This document shows, piece by piece, positions 18,069 to 26,515 of a stretch of DNA of 51,722 bases. The notes beneath the pieces are model-generated. The model was not told the origin of the DNA, searched no databases, and was given only the letters and a program-made list of their open reading frames with translations. The DNA comes from Elusimicrobiota bacterium (GTDB lineage: Bacteria > Elusimicrobiota > Elusimicrobia > Elusimicrobiales > UBA9959), in assembly GCA_003482905.1 (NCBI GenBank), contig DMXM01000016.1, positions 56,235-107,956 on the forward strand, in the 5' to 3' direction. How positions within the stretch are numbered: the stretch's first letter is position 1; the number at the start of each line of letters is the position of its first letter. The translations under genes and the position numbers were made by a program.

Positions 18069-18177
18069 CTATTTGGAGGGCTTGAAGCCCTCTATGGTCT
18101 TGGGGCCAGGTTCGCCAGCCGCGGGCGGCTCCATTAGTGCCCTTATTGCGTCGAACACGCTCCTGATTATTGTTATT
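18069..18177 (-). pseudogene. Probable 3' remnant of an ORF6N/KilA-N type gene
   Basis: The minus strand encodes, up to TAG at 18071-18069, SVFDAIRALMEPPAAGEPGP followed by KTIEGFKPSK. This resembles the conserved C-terminal end of ORF6N-domain DNA-binding proteins (VFxAIRxLMxPP ... GF), recalled rather than searched. No credible start is present: the frame runs into the inverted repeat at 18178-18217 and an in-frame stop. A short peptide from GTG or ATG inside it cannot be excluded. Confidence 0.45.
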
Positions 18178-18217
18178 GGGGACAGGCTACTTTTTTACAA
18201 TAAAGTAGCCTGTCCCC
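18178..18217. repeat. Perfect 16-bp inverted repeat, terminator-like
   Basis: GGGGACAGGCTACTTT (18178-18193) pairs exactly with 18202-18217 across an 8-nt loop; TTTT follows on the plus strand. It truncates the ORF6N-like remnant. It could be a terminator or the footprint of a small mobile palindrome. Confidence 0.7.
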
Positions 18218-18275
18218 TTTTCTCCCCCTAACCCGGCCCCCGCGTCGCCCCCAGCCCCCCCTCCCCAAAACAAAA

Positions 18276-18295
18276 CCGCCAGGTTTCCCTGGCGG
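18276..18295 (-). terminator. Terminator of the HNH gene
   Basis: CCGCCAGG (18276-18283) pairs with 18288-18295, loop TTTC; on the minus strand the stem is followed by TTTTGTTTTG, 25 nt after the HNH stop codon. Confidence 0.75.
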
Positions 18296-18320
18296 CACAA
18301 AACAGCAACGCTCCTCAATT

Positions 18321-18632
18321 TTATCGACAGCTTTTTTTAATAATCCATCTTTTGATCACTTCCGCGACAGAATCCTTAGTTATTCTTTTTTGTTTACAGT
18401 ATCGTGACTCAAACCACTCAAGTAATTGTTTATCGCTTTTGCTTGCGTTGCAGGAAGAGCAACATAGAGTAATGTTCTCGTCACATATATTCTTCGCACT
18501 GTTGTCGATATGTTCCCATGTTGCCCTATTTCTGGGATTATTCTCAAATTTAACATGGCAATACACGCACGCGATGTCCCTAGTCCTAACTCGTCTCTCC
18601 ATTTCAAGCGGTATATTCCATCTGTTCGCCAT
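18321..18632 (-). CDS. Small HNH endonuclease
   Basis: 103 aa. It has a CxxC pair (ACVYCHVKF), the HNH core ATWEHIDNSA and NITLCCSSCNASKSDK with a second CxxC, i.e. a zinc-stabilised HNH domain and little else. AAGGTAAAG precedes ATG 18632 and TATAAT lies near 18650. The gene is clearly more AT-rich than its neighbours and sits among an ORF6N-like remnant and palindromic repeats, so recent acquisition is likely. Target unknown: defence or homing roles are both possible. Confidence 0.85.
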   Translation of the reverse strand: MANRWNIPLEMERRVRTRDIACVYCHVKFENNPRNRATWEHIDNSAKNICDENITLCCSSCNASKSDKQLLEWFESRYCKQKRITKDSVAEVIKRWIIKKSCR

Positions 18633-18682
18633 AGCTTTACCTTCTTTTATTATATTAGTTGTTAGTATGGTTGAGTAGCGCC

Positions 18683-18841
18683 GGCGGGTGGCGGGGGGAC
18701 CGGGTTAGAAAAACCCTCTCGGAAGGCGAGGCTTGCGTAAGCGCCGAGCCTGGGTGGCCAAAGGCCACTGCAGTGAGCGGGAGGCGCGCGCACGGTGTGC
18801 GCGACGCCGTTTTTTCTAACCCGGTCCCCCCGTCACCCGCC
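18683..18841. repeat. Palindromic intergenic element E1
   Basis: Long hairpin: left arm 18683-18713 pairs with 18810-18841, 31 positions with a single G-U pair (18691 with 18833). The core 18714-18809 contains GAGGCTTGCGTAAGCG and GCGCACGGTGTGCGCGACGC, which recur in E2 (31040-31174) and in diverged form in E3 (43150-43320). The arm sequences differ between the copies but stay self-complementary. No ORF is supported here. Confidence 0.85.
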
Positions 18842-18862
18842 TGGATACGGAGCTATAAAATA

Positions 18863-18890
18863 AAACTCCCCGCGGTTGGGCGGGGAGTTT
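18863..18890 (-). terminator. Terminator of the membrane pyrophosphatase gene
   Basis: AAACTCCCCGC (18863-18873) pairs with 18880-18890, loop GGTTGG; on the minus strand TTTTATTTTAT follows. It lies 18 nt after the stop codon. Confidence 0.88.
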
Positions 18891-18908
18891 ATCAACTTGG
18901 GAAGACTG

Positions 18909-21368
18909 TTATTTGCCTTCGAGGTTGGGGATGCGCATGGCGTAGAAGGAGCGCCAGACGAAGATGACGCTGATGGCGAAGAAGACGGCCGCCAGGGTGT
19001 GGCTAATCTTCGGGTCCAGGGTGACGGCCAGCTCTACGGCCAGCAGACCGAACAGCGTGGTGAACTTAATGATGGGGTTCATGGCCACGGAAGAGGTGTC
19101 CTTGAACGGATCGCCCACCGTGTCGCCTACGACGCTCGCGTCGTGCAGCGGGGTGCCCTTGGCATTAAGTTCCGTCTCAACTATCTTCTTGGCGTTGTCC
19201 CACGCGCCGCCCGCGTTGGCCATGAAGATGGCCTCGTACAGACCGAAGATAGCGATGCTTATCAGGTAGCCGATGAAGAAGTAGTGGTTCAGGCAGGCGA
19301 AGGCCAGCGTGCTGAAGAACACCACCAGGAAGATATTGAACATACCCTTCTGGGCGTACTTCGTGCAGATCTCCACTACCTTCTTGGAGTCCTCCACATT
19401 GGCCTTCTTAACCGTGCTGTCCAGCTTGATGTTCTTCTTGATGAAGTCCACCGCCTGGTAAGCGCCCGTCGTAACCGCCTGCATGGAAGCGCCGGCGAAC
19501 CAGAAGATGATAGCGCCGCCGGTGATAAGCCCCAGCAGGAACTTCGGGTTAAGGATCGAAAGCCCCTCGTAGATACCGGCAGGTCCCACCGTGCCGAACT
19601 TGGCCGCCAGCATCTGGATGATGGCGAAGATCAGCGTGGTGGCGCCCACTACGGCCGTGCCGATAAGCACCGGCTTGGCGGTAGCCTTGAACGTATTGCC
19701 CGCGCCGTCGTTCTCTTCAAGGAACTTCTTGGCGTTCTCGAAATCCGGTTCAAAACCGAAGTCCTTCTTCAGCTCTTCCTTGATGCCGGGCAGACCCTCT
19801 ATCATGGACAGCTCGTAGACCGACTGCGCGTTGTCCGTCACCGGGCCGTAAGAGTCCACGGCTATGGTCACCGGGCCCATGCCCAGGAAGCCGAAGGCCA
19901 CCAGGCCGAAGGCGAAGATGGCGGGAGACATCATCAGCAGGCCGAGGCCCATCGTGGAGACGATGTAGGCCACGCCCATAAGGAATATTATGGCCATGCC
20001 CAGCCAGTAGGCGCTGAAGTTGCCGGCCACAAGGCCCGACAGGATATTAAGTGAAGCGCCGCCCTCTTTGGAGGCCGACAGCACCTCGCGCACGTGCCCG
20101 GAGTTCGTCGAGGTGAACACCTTGACAAGCTCGGGGATCACAGCGCCGGCGATGGTGCCGCAGGAGATAATGGTGGAAAGCTTCCACCACAACGTAACGT
20201 CGCCGTTAAGCTCCGGCACAAGCAGGTAGCTCAGCACGTAGGTCATGGCTATGGAAACGAACGAGGTCAGCCAGACCAGCATGGTGAGCGGGTGTTCGAA
20301 GTTGAATTTCTTTGACGCGCCGTACATGGCATGCGTTACGATGCCGTTCACCCAGTAGGAGAAGGCGCTGGTGACGATCATGCCGATGCGCATGACGAAG
20401 ATCCAGACCAGCAGCTGTATCTGCGCGGTCTGGGAGGCGGCATGGGCCGCCGATCCTTCCATACCGCCCCTCATGAACACTTCCGGCGAAACCGCCAGCA
20501 GGATGAAGGTGATAAGCGCCACGCCCGTAACGCCGTAGGTCTCGAAGCCGTCGGCCGTGGGGCCCACGGAGTCGCCCGCGTTGTCGCCGGTGCAGTCCGC
20601 TATAACGCCGGGGTTGCGGACGTCGTCTTCTTTGATCTTGAACACTATCTTCATCAGGTCGCTGCCGATATCGGCTATCTTGGTGAAGATGCCGCCGGCG
20701 ATACGCAGCGCCGCGGCGCCCAGGGATTCGCCGATGGCGAAGCCGATGAAGCAGAGGCCGGCGTAGTCGCCCGGCACGAAGAGGAGGATGAACAGCATCA
20801 TGACGAGCTCGACGCTGATGAGCAGCATGCCTATGGACATGCCGGCCTTGAGAGGGATGGCCATCGTCGGATAGGGCAGCCCCTTAAGGCCCGCGAAAGC
20901 CGTGCGGCTGTTGGCGTAGGTGTTGATGCGGATGCCGAACCAGGCCACCGAGTAGGAGCCGAGAATACCAACGATGGAGAAGAGCACGATGATGCCGATC
21001 TTCATGGCGGTCATGGCCGGGTTCAGGCTGAAGTACCACACCATGATGGCGGCGATGAACACCCACAGCATGGCTATAAACTTGCCCTGCGTGAACAGGT
21101 AGGTCTTGCAGGTCTCGTAGATCAGTTCGGAGATCTCTTTCATCGACTTGTGCACGGGGAGTTTGGAGATCTGCATGGACTGCAGTATCCCGAACAGCAT
21201 CCCCAGCACGCAGATCACAAGACCGCCGAGCAGCAGGTTGTGGCCTGTTACCCCCATGAACAGCACGCTGGAAAGGTCGGGTATGGTAAGTTCAGCTTCG
21301 CTGGCAAAAGCGGGCGCGGAAGCCATCAACAGAGCCGCGGCGGCGGCAAGAGTCTTAAGTTTTCGCAT
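18909..21368 (-). CDS. hppA: Membrane-bound (ion-pumping) pyrophosphatase
   Basis: 819 aa, about 16 membrane helices. It hydrolyses PPi and pumps H+ (or Na+) across the inner membrane. Visible: DIGSDL (233-238, for canonical DVGADL), EDD (247-249), DNAGDSVGPTADGFETYG (262-279), DSYGPVTDNAQ (505-515) and a third acidic site near the C-terminus (NAGGAWDNAKK ... GDTVGDPFKDTSS). A cleavable-looking signal peptide (1-22) precedes the first helix. At the site that separates K+-dependent from K+-independent enzymes it has NTFKATAK (Lys561, Ala564), a mixed signature, so ion and K+ preference are unsure. GAGGT precedes ATG; own terminator. Confidence 0.93.
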   Translation of the reverse strand: MRKLKTLAAAAALLMASAPAFASEAELTIPDLSSVLFMGVTGHNLLLGGLVICVLGMLFGILQSMQISKLPVHKSMKEISELIYETCKTYLFTQGKFIAMLWVFIAAIMVWYFSLNPAMTAMKIGIIVLFSIVGILGSYSVAWFGIRINTYANSRTAFAGLKGLPYPTMAIPLKAGMSIGMLLISVELVMMLFILLFVPGDYAGLCFIGFAIGESLGAAALRIAGGIFTKIADIGSDLMKIVFKIKEDDVRNPGVIADCTGDNAGDSVGPTADGFETYGVTGVALITFILLAVSPEVFMRGGMEGSAAHAASQTAQIQLLVWIFVMRIGMIVTSAFSYWVNGIVTHAMYGASKKFNFEHPLTMLVWLTSFVSIAMTYVLSYLLVPELNGDVTLWWKLSTIISCGTIAGAVIPELVKVFTSTNSGHVREVLSASKEGGASLNILSGLVAGNFSAYWLGMAIIFLMGVAYIVSTMGLGLLMMSPAIFAFGLVAFGFLGMGPVTIAVDSYGPVTDNAQSVYELSMIEGLPGIKEELKKDFGFEPDFENAKKFLEENDGAGNTFKATAKPVLIGTAVVGATTLIFAIIQMLAAKFGTVGPAGIYEGLSILNPKFLLGLITGGAIIFWFAGASMQAVTTGAYQAVDFIKKNIKLDSTVKKANVEDSKKVVEICTKYAQKGMFNIFLVVFFSTLAFACLNHYFFIGYLISIAIFGLYEAIFMANAGGAWDNAKKIVETELNAKGTPLHDASVVGDTVGDPFKDTSSVAMNPIIKFTTLFGLLAVELAVTLDPKISHTLAAVFFAISVIFVWRSFYAMRIPNLEGK

Positions 21369-21391
21369 TATTTACCTCTACTGGTTAAGTT

Positions 21392-21426
21392 AAAAAAGCC
21401 CGCCGGTTTTGCCGGCGGGCTTTTTT
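21392..21426 (-). terminator. Terminator after rplA
   Basis: AAAAAAGCCCGCCGG (21392-21406) pairs with 21412-21426; T-runs flank both sides, so it works for the minus-strand tuf-to-rplA transcript just before the pyrophosphatase gene. Confidence 0.9.
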
Positions 21427-21432
21427 TGTTTT

Positions 21433-22122
21433 TTAGTTAGCTGTTTTCTGTTCCACGATGACGGATATGCCCGCCCCCATGGTGGACGACACGAACACGG
21501 ACTGCATGTAGACGCCCTTGGAAGCCGAAGGTTTCACCTTGAGCACCGCGTCTATGACGGCCTGCACGTTCTCGGCCAGCTTGTCCTCCGGGAAGGATAT
21601 CTTGCCGGCGACTGCGTGGACGATGGCCTGCGGGTCCGCCTTGAACTCTATGCGGCCGGCCTTCAGTTCCTTCACGGTCTTGGCCACGTCGAAAGTGACG
21701 GTGCCGCTCTTGGGGTTGGGCATCAGGCCTTTGGGGCCCAGGGTCTTGCCCAGCTTGGCGGCGTCTTTCATCATGTCGGGGGTAACCACGAGCACGTCGA
21801 AATCCATGAACCCGCCGAATATTTTTTCTATCAGCTCGGTACCGCCGTAGATGTCCGCGCCGGCGGCCTGGGCTTCTTTTTCTTTTTCGCCCTTGGCTAT
21901 GACGGCGACCTTCTTGGTCTTGCCGGTGCCGTGCGGCAGGCTGACGGTGCTGCGCACCTGCTGGTCGCTCTGCTTCACGTCCACGCCCAGCTTCATGTGC
22001 ACTTCGACGGTCTCGTCGAACTTGGCGTTGGCGGTCTTCTTCAGTATGGCCACGGCTTCCTTGACGGTGTACTTCTTTTCAAGGTCCAGGCCTTTCTTCA
22101 GGTTCTCTATTCTTTTTCCCAT
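21433..22122 (-). CDS. rplA: 50S ribosomal protein L1
   Basis: 229 aa, usual length. KFDETVEVHMKLGVDVKQSDQQ and GPKGLMPNPKSGTV are diagnostic. L1 forms the L1 stalk and in many bacteria represses its own mRNA. CGAGGAG precedes ATG. It is last in its operon: the usual rplJ-rplL does not follow. Confidence 0.97.
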   Translation of the reverse strand: MGKRIENLKKGLDLEKKYTVKEAVAILKKTANAKFDETVEVHMKLGVDVKQSDQQVRSTVSLPHGTGKTKKVAVIAKGEKEKEAQAAGADIYGGTELIEKIFGGFMDFDVLVVTPDMMKDAAKLGKTLGPKGLMPNPKSGTVTFDVAKTVKELKAGRIEFKADPQAIVHAVAGKISFPEDKLAENVQAVIDAVLKVKPSASKGVYMQSVFVSSTMGAGISVIVEQKTAN

Positions 22123-22197
22123 TTTATTTTCTCCTCGAGGTTCAAGCGCGGTCCCCTATCCGGGCACCGCTCCCTCAATTAATGCCTATCGGCAAAT

Positions 22198-22632
22198 TTA
22201 GTCTATGATGTCCACGCCCATGCTGCGGGCGGTGCCCTTTACCATCTGCATGGCCTGCTTCACGTCCTTGGTGTTGAGGTCGGGCAGCTTCAGCTTGGCC
22301 ACTTCCTCTACCTGCTTCAGGGTCATCTTGCCTACTTTATCCTTATTGGGGGTGCCGGAACCCTTGGCAAGGCCCGCGGCTTTCTTTATCAGCGCGGACA
22401 TCGGGGGCATTTTGGTGATGAAGGTGAACGAGCGGTCTTCGAAAACCGTGATGACCACGGGGATCGGCACGCCCTGCTCCAGCTTGCGGGTCCGCTCATT
22501 GAACTGCTTGCAGAAGTCCATGATGTTGACGCCGTGCTGGCCGAGGGCGGGACCCACCGGGGGGGCGGGATTGGCGGCGCCGGCCGGGATCTGGAGCTTT
22601 ATGAATGTTTTAACCGCTTTTGCTTTAGCCAT
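22198..22632 (-). CDS. rplK: 50S ribosomal protein L11
   Basis: 144 aa. KLQIPAGAANPAPPVGPALG at the N-terminus and VKQAMQMVKGTARSMG at the C-terminus are typical. It builds the GTPase-associated centre with 23S rRNA. Seventy-five bases separate it from rplA. Confidence 0.97.
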   Translation of the reverse strand: MAKAKAVKTFIKLQIPAGAANPAPPVGPALGQHGVNIMDFCKQFNERTRKLEQGVPIPVVITVFEDRSFTFITKMPPMSALIKKAAGLAKGSGTPNKDKVGKMTLKQVEEVAKLKLPDLNTKDVKQAMQMVKGTARSMGVDIID

Positions 22633-22741
22633 GATATTAAATTAAGGAAGCCGTCTCCCTGTATCTCCTTATAAGTTAACTTTAAGCCCTGGACGAACCG
22701 CGTAACACGGGGCATCCTGTAGTCCGCCGAAGCTGGCGGCC

Positions 22742-23272
22742 TTAGACTTTTTCTACCTGCAGAAAATCAAGCTCCACCGGGGTGGGGCGGTCGAACACGG
22801 TGACGGTCACGCGCAGTTTCGCTTTCTGCTCGTTGACGTCTTCCACCATGCCCATGAAATGCTTGAACGGCCCTTCTATGATGCGCACGTTCTCGCCTTT
22901 CTCGAACTGTACGGCCGGCTTCGGCTTTTCCTGGCTGGTGGAATTCATCAGCTCCAGGATCTGCTGGACTTCCACTTCGTCCATGGGCACGGGCTTGGGG
23001 TCCCCGAGGAAACCGCTGACGCCCTGCACGCCGCGTATGGCCCAGTAGGTGTTGTTGTCCAGTTCCATGCTGACCAGCACGTAACCCGGGAAAAATTTGC
23101 GCTTGCTGACCTTCTTCTGGTTGTTCTTCACCTGCATCACGTCCTCGGTGGGAATGAGGACCTGCGCGATGCGGCCGGCGAACTCGTTGGCCTCTATCTT
23201 GGAGGTCAGCATCTTGAGAACGCGCTCTTCAAAACCGGTGCGGGTGTGGATCACATACCATGACTTAGCCAT
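22742..23272 (-). CDS. nusG: Transcription termination/antitermination factor NusG
   Basis: 176 aa: NGN domain (WYVIHTRTGFEERVLKML ... FFPGYVLV) and C-terminal KOW domain (FEKGENVRIIEGPFKHFMG). It binds RNA polymerase and couples it to Rho or ribosomes. Its ATG overlaps the secE stop (TAATG), with GGGAGG upstream. Confidence 0.97.
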   Translation of the reverse strand: MAKSWYVIHTRTGFEERVLKMLTSKIEANEFAGRIAQVLIPTEDVMQVKNNQKKVSKRKFFPGYVLVSMELDNNTYWAIRGVQGVSGFLGDPKPVPMDEVEVQQILELMNSTSQEKPKPAVQFEKGENVRIIEGPFKHFMGMVEDVNEQKAKLRVTVTVFDRPTPVELDFLQVEKV

Positions 23273-23460
23273 TAGCGGCCTCCCAGTATGGCCTTGAGCA
23301 TAGTGTTGAGGCCCAGGTCCACGAGACTGACGTAAATTGCCACGAGAACGACGACAAAGCTGACGGCGATAGTCGAGCGTACCACGTCGCCCCGGTTCAG
23401 CCAGGTGACCTTGGTAAGCTCTTCGTAGACTTCCTTAAGAAAACTCGGTATTTTGTTCAT
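23272..23460 (-). CDS. secE: Preprotein translocase subunit SecE
   Basis: 62 aa, the short single-helix form: amphipathic segment FLKEVYEELTKVTWLNRGDV, then one membrane helix (about 29-50). It partners SecY in the inner membrane. Located in the usual place between tRNA-Trp and nusG. Confidence 0.95.
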   Translation of the reverse strand: MNKIPSFLKEVYEELTKVTWLNRGDVVRSTIAVSFVVVLVAIYVSLVDLGLNTMLKAILGGR

Positions 23461-23513
23461 AGTTTGATCCGTCCGCCGCAGGCCGCCCCCGGTACGGCAG
23501 CCGCGCGACTATT

Positions 23514-23587
23514 TGGCGGGAGCGGAAGGAATCGAACCTTCAGTTGCGGTTTTGGAGACCGCTGGTTTACCGTTAACCGACGCTCCC
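23514..23587 (-). tRNA. tRNA-Trp (CCA)
   Basis: Cloverleaf: acceptor GGGAGCG/CGCTCCC, anticodon loop CTCCAAA in stem GCGGT/ACCGC, T-arm GAAGG-TTCGATT-CCTTC. The 3' CCA is encoded. Placed between rpmG and secE, as in many bacteria. Confidence 0.95.
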
Positions 23588-23597
23588 ACTGATAGAT

Positions 23598-23753
23598 TCA
23601 GGACTTTACTTCCTTATGCCCGGTCTGCTTGCCGCAGGCCCTGCAGAACTTCTTGAGCTCTATCTTGAATTCTTTCTTCTTGCCCCTGGCGAAGTGGTAG
23701 TTCTTGTTCTTGCATACCGTGCAGCCCAGGATGATGGTTATTCTGTCAGCCAT
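23598..23753 (-). CDS. rpmG: 50S ribosomal protein L33
   Basis: 51 aa, too short for many ORF filters. It begins MADRITIILGCTVCKNKNY and ends with KKFCRACGKQTGHKEVKS; the two CxxC pairs mark the zinc-binding form of L33. GGAG lies 9 nt before ATG. It follows tuf and precedes tRNA-Trp. Confidence 0.96.
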   Translation of the reverse strand: MADRITIILGCTVCKNKNYHFARGKKKEFKIELKKFCRACGKQTGHKEVKS

Positions 23754-23816
23754 AGTTAATACTCCAGTAAAAAATTAGCTGGCGGCGGCCGGGAAACCCG
23801 GCCGCCCGCCGGCCGC

Positions 23817-25013
<1,197 letters not shown>

Positions 25014-25046
25014 AGTTTTCTCCTCGCGTTCTGGTCCTGAAAGATA

Positions 25047-25119
25047 AGCTGGGGATGGGAATTGCACCCACGACCTTTCCCTTACCAAGGGAGTGCTCTA
25101 CTAGCTGAGCTACCCCAGC
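25047..25119 (-). tRNA. tRNA-Thr (GGT)
   Basis: Acceptor GCTGGGG/CCCCAGC, anticodon loop TTGGTAA, T-arm GTGGG-TGCAATT-CCCAT. CCA is not encoded. The T-loop reads TGCAATT rather than TTCAATT, and the outermost anticodon-stem pair is C-A. It lies 33 nt before tuf. Confidence 0.9.
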
Positions 25120-25311
25120 GCAACACACCGAACACCAACACTAAAATCCAAAGCGGGCGACCGACTTCCAAAAATCTACGCGGGCAACATGCGGGCTGAC
25201 CAATCTAAAATCCCATGCGGTTGACATGCGGGCGACATGCGAGCGTCAGCGAGCTTCCCCTATCAGGAAATTCCCATCGCCCAAAAAACCAACGACTACA
25301 CTGAAATTCTA
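25120..25311. other. tRNA spacer with tRNA-derived fragments
   Basis: No ORF. Several short pieces echo the neighbouring tRNA-Gly: ATTCCCATCGCCC (25270-25282) repeats its 3' end in reversed orientation, and GCGGGCGA/ATGCGGGC-type pieces recur at about 25154, 25188 and 25231. It looks like decayed duplication debris. Confidence 0.45.
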
Positions 25312-25382
25312 AGCGGGCGATGGGAATCGAACCCACATAACAAGCTTGGAAGGCTAGTGTTCTACCATTGAACTACGCCCGC
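25312..25382 (-). tRNA. tRNA-Gly (TCC)
   Basis: Acceptor GCGGGCG/CGCCCGC, anticodon loop CTTCCAA, T-arm GTGGG-TTCGATT-CCCAT. CCA is not encoded. One mismatch (T-T) sits in the anticodon stem. It is the first intact tRNA of the tuf transcript. Confidence 0.92.
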
Positions 25383-25448
25383 GACCGCCGCTGAAAACCG
25401 AACAGAACAAGCTTGAAAGACCAAATTTCACCTTTGAACTAAGCCCGC
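25383..25448 (-). pseudogene. Decayed tRNA-Gly-like sequence in the operon leader
   Basis: On the minus strand GCGGGCTTAGTTCAAAGGT and later CTTTCAAGCTTGTTCTGT align with the 5' three quarters of the adjacent tRNA-Gly (GCGGGCGTAGTTCAATGGT ... CTTCCAAGCTTGTTATGT). The 3' acceptor and T-arm no longer pair. It begins about 3 nt after the predicted transcription start, so it is transcribed as leader. Confidence 0.7.
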
Positions 25449-25457
25449 AGAACATAA

Positions 25458-25486
25458 ATTATATTTATTTATCCCCATTCAGTCAA
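25458..25486 (-). promoter_or_regulatory. Promoter of the tRNA-tuf operon
   Basis: Minus strand TTGACT (25486-25481), 17-nt spacer, TATAAT (25463-25458). It fits a strong stable-RNA promoter; start expected near 25451. Confidence 0.85.
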
Positions 25487-25548
25487 GAAAATGTCGGAGC
25501 GGCGGTTTCTTTAATATAATAAGTCCATATGCAATGGGGGCCGATATT

Positions 25549-26508
25549 ATGAGAAATAAGGATTCCGGAGACAAGAAGTATTACAGGGTGCTCAACATCC
25601 TCAACCGCCTCAACGCGGGCCCCGTGCGCATAGCGGACCTCTCCGCCGAATTCGACGTCTCCGCGCGTTCCATACAACGCGACCTGGAACGCATAAACCT
25701 CACCGGCTTCCATTTGGACACCCCGCGGCGGGGCGTCTACACCTTCGCCGAAGGCGTCTCCCTTAAATCTTTCAACCTGTCCAGCGAACAGCTCTCCGTG
25801 CTGGTGCTGATGAGCGAGATGGCCGGCGGCATGGGCGGGGCCATAAAGGAAGCCTTCGACAAGGTCTTCGCCAGGGCGACCTCAGCCGCGGCGGAGGATT
25901 CCCCTTTCTATGCCGTGGGCCCCAGGTCCCTCAACCCGCTCACGCGCAGATTTTACGAGGACATCACTTTCGCCATAGAACACCACAAGAAACTCAGGGT
26001 CCGCTACGCCTCCACCGGCGGGGCAAGGGAGCGCGTGCTCTGCCCGGTAAAGATAATCGCCAGCGAAAGTTTTTTCTACATGATGGCGGCGGTGGACGGC
26101 GGCAAACCGGTGATGTTCCAGAAATTCCGCGTAGACCGGATAAAGCGGCTGGAGATACTGCCCGAGGAGTTCCCCCCGCCGCCGCCGGGACTTATAAAAA
26201 GGATAATCGGAGCCGCCACCACCATCTGGGGCGTAAACGAAGGGAAAAAGATCAAGGTAGAACTTAAAGCCGGAGGCGCGGCGGCGGATTTCCTGCGGAG
26301 CAAGGAAATACTGCCAGGCCAGAAGATCTCCAGACCCGCCGCCGACGGCTCCATCACCGTAAAGGCCGTAATCCACCACCCCATGGAAGTTGTGCCCCTG
26401 GTGCTGCACTGGATGCCGGAAATAACCATAACGGCCCCGGCGGACCTGAGCGCCGAGGTAAAGCACCGCGTAGACGCCTACCTGCGAAAGCAAAGAGCCG
26501 GGGAATAA
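25549..26508 (+). CDS. WYL-domain transcriptional regulator
   Basis: 319 aa from ATG 25549 (GGGGG 8 nt upstream); ATG 25534 would add five residues and sit 13 nt after TATAAT (25515-25520). N-terminal winged HTH about 8-65 (RIADLSAEFDVSARSIQRDLERI), a middle helical segment, a WYL domain about 145-215 (HHKKLRVRYAS ... FFYMMAAVDG ... FRVDRIKRLEIL) and a C-terminal WCX-like extension. WYL regulators respond to nucleic acid or other ligands. It opens a plus-strand run and is followed after 7 nt by an exported transglutaminase-like gene. Confidence 0.88.
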   Translation: MRNKDSGDKKYYRVLNILNRLNAGPVRIADLSAEFDVSARSIQRDLERINLTGFHLDTPRRGVYTFAEGVSLKSFNLSSEQLSVLVLMSEMAGGMGGAIKEAFDKVFARATSAAAEDSPFYAVGPRSLNPLTRRFYEDITFAIEHHKKLRVRYASTGGARERVLCPVKIIASESFFYMMAAVDGGKPVMFQKFRVDRIKRLEILPEEFPPPPPGLIKRIIGAATTIWGVNEGKKIKVELKAGGAAADFLRSKEILPGQKISRPAADGSITVKAVIHHPMEVVPLVLHWMPEITITAPADLSAEVKHRVDAYLRKQRAGE

Positions 26509-26515
26509 ACCAAGC

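Noticed and set aside
18683..18841. CRISPR array
   Set aside because: The repeats E1-E3 are far apart, palindromic and not regularly spaced with unique spacers; no cas gene is present.
25383..25448. Functional tRNA-Glu (anticodon TTC by position)
   Set aside because: The acceptor and T stems cannot form, so it is scored as a decayed tRNA.
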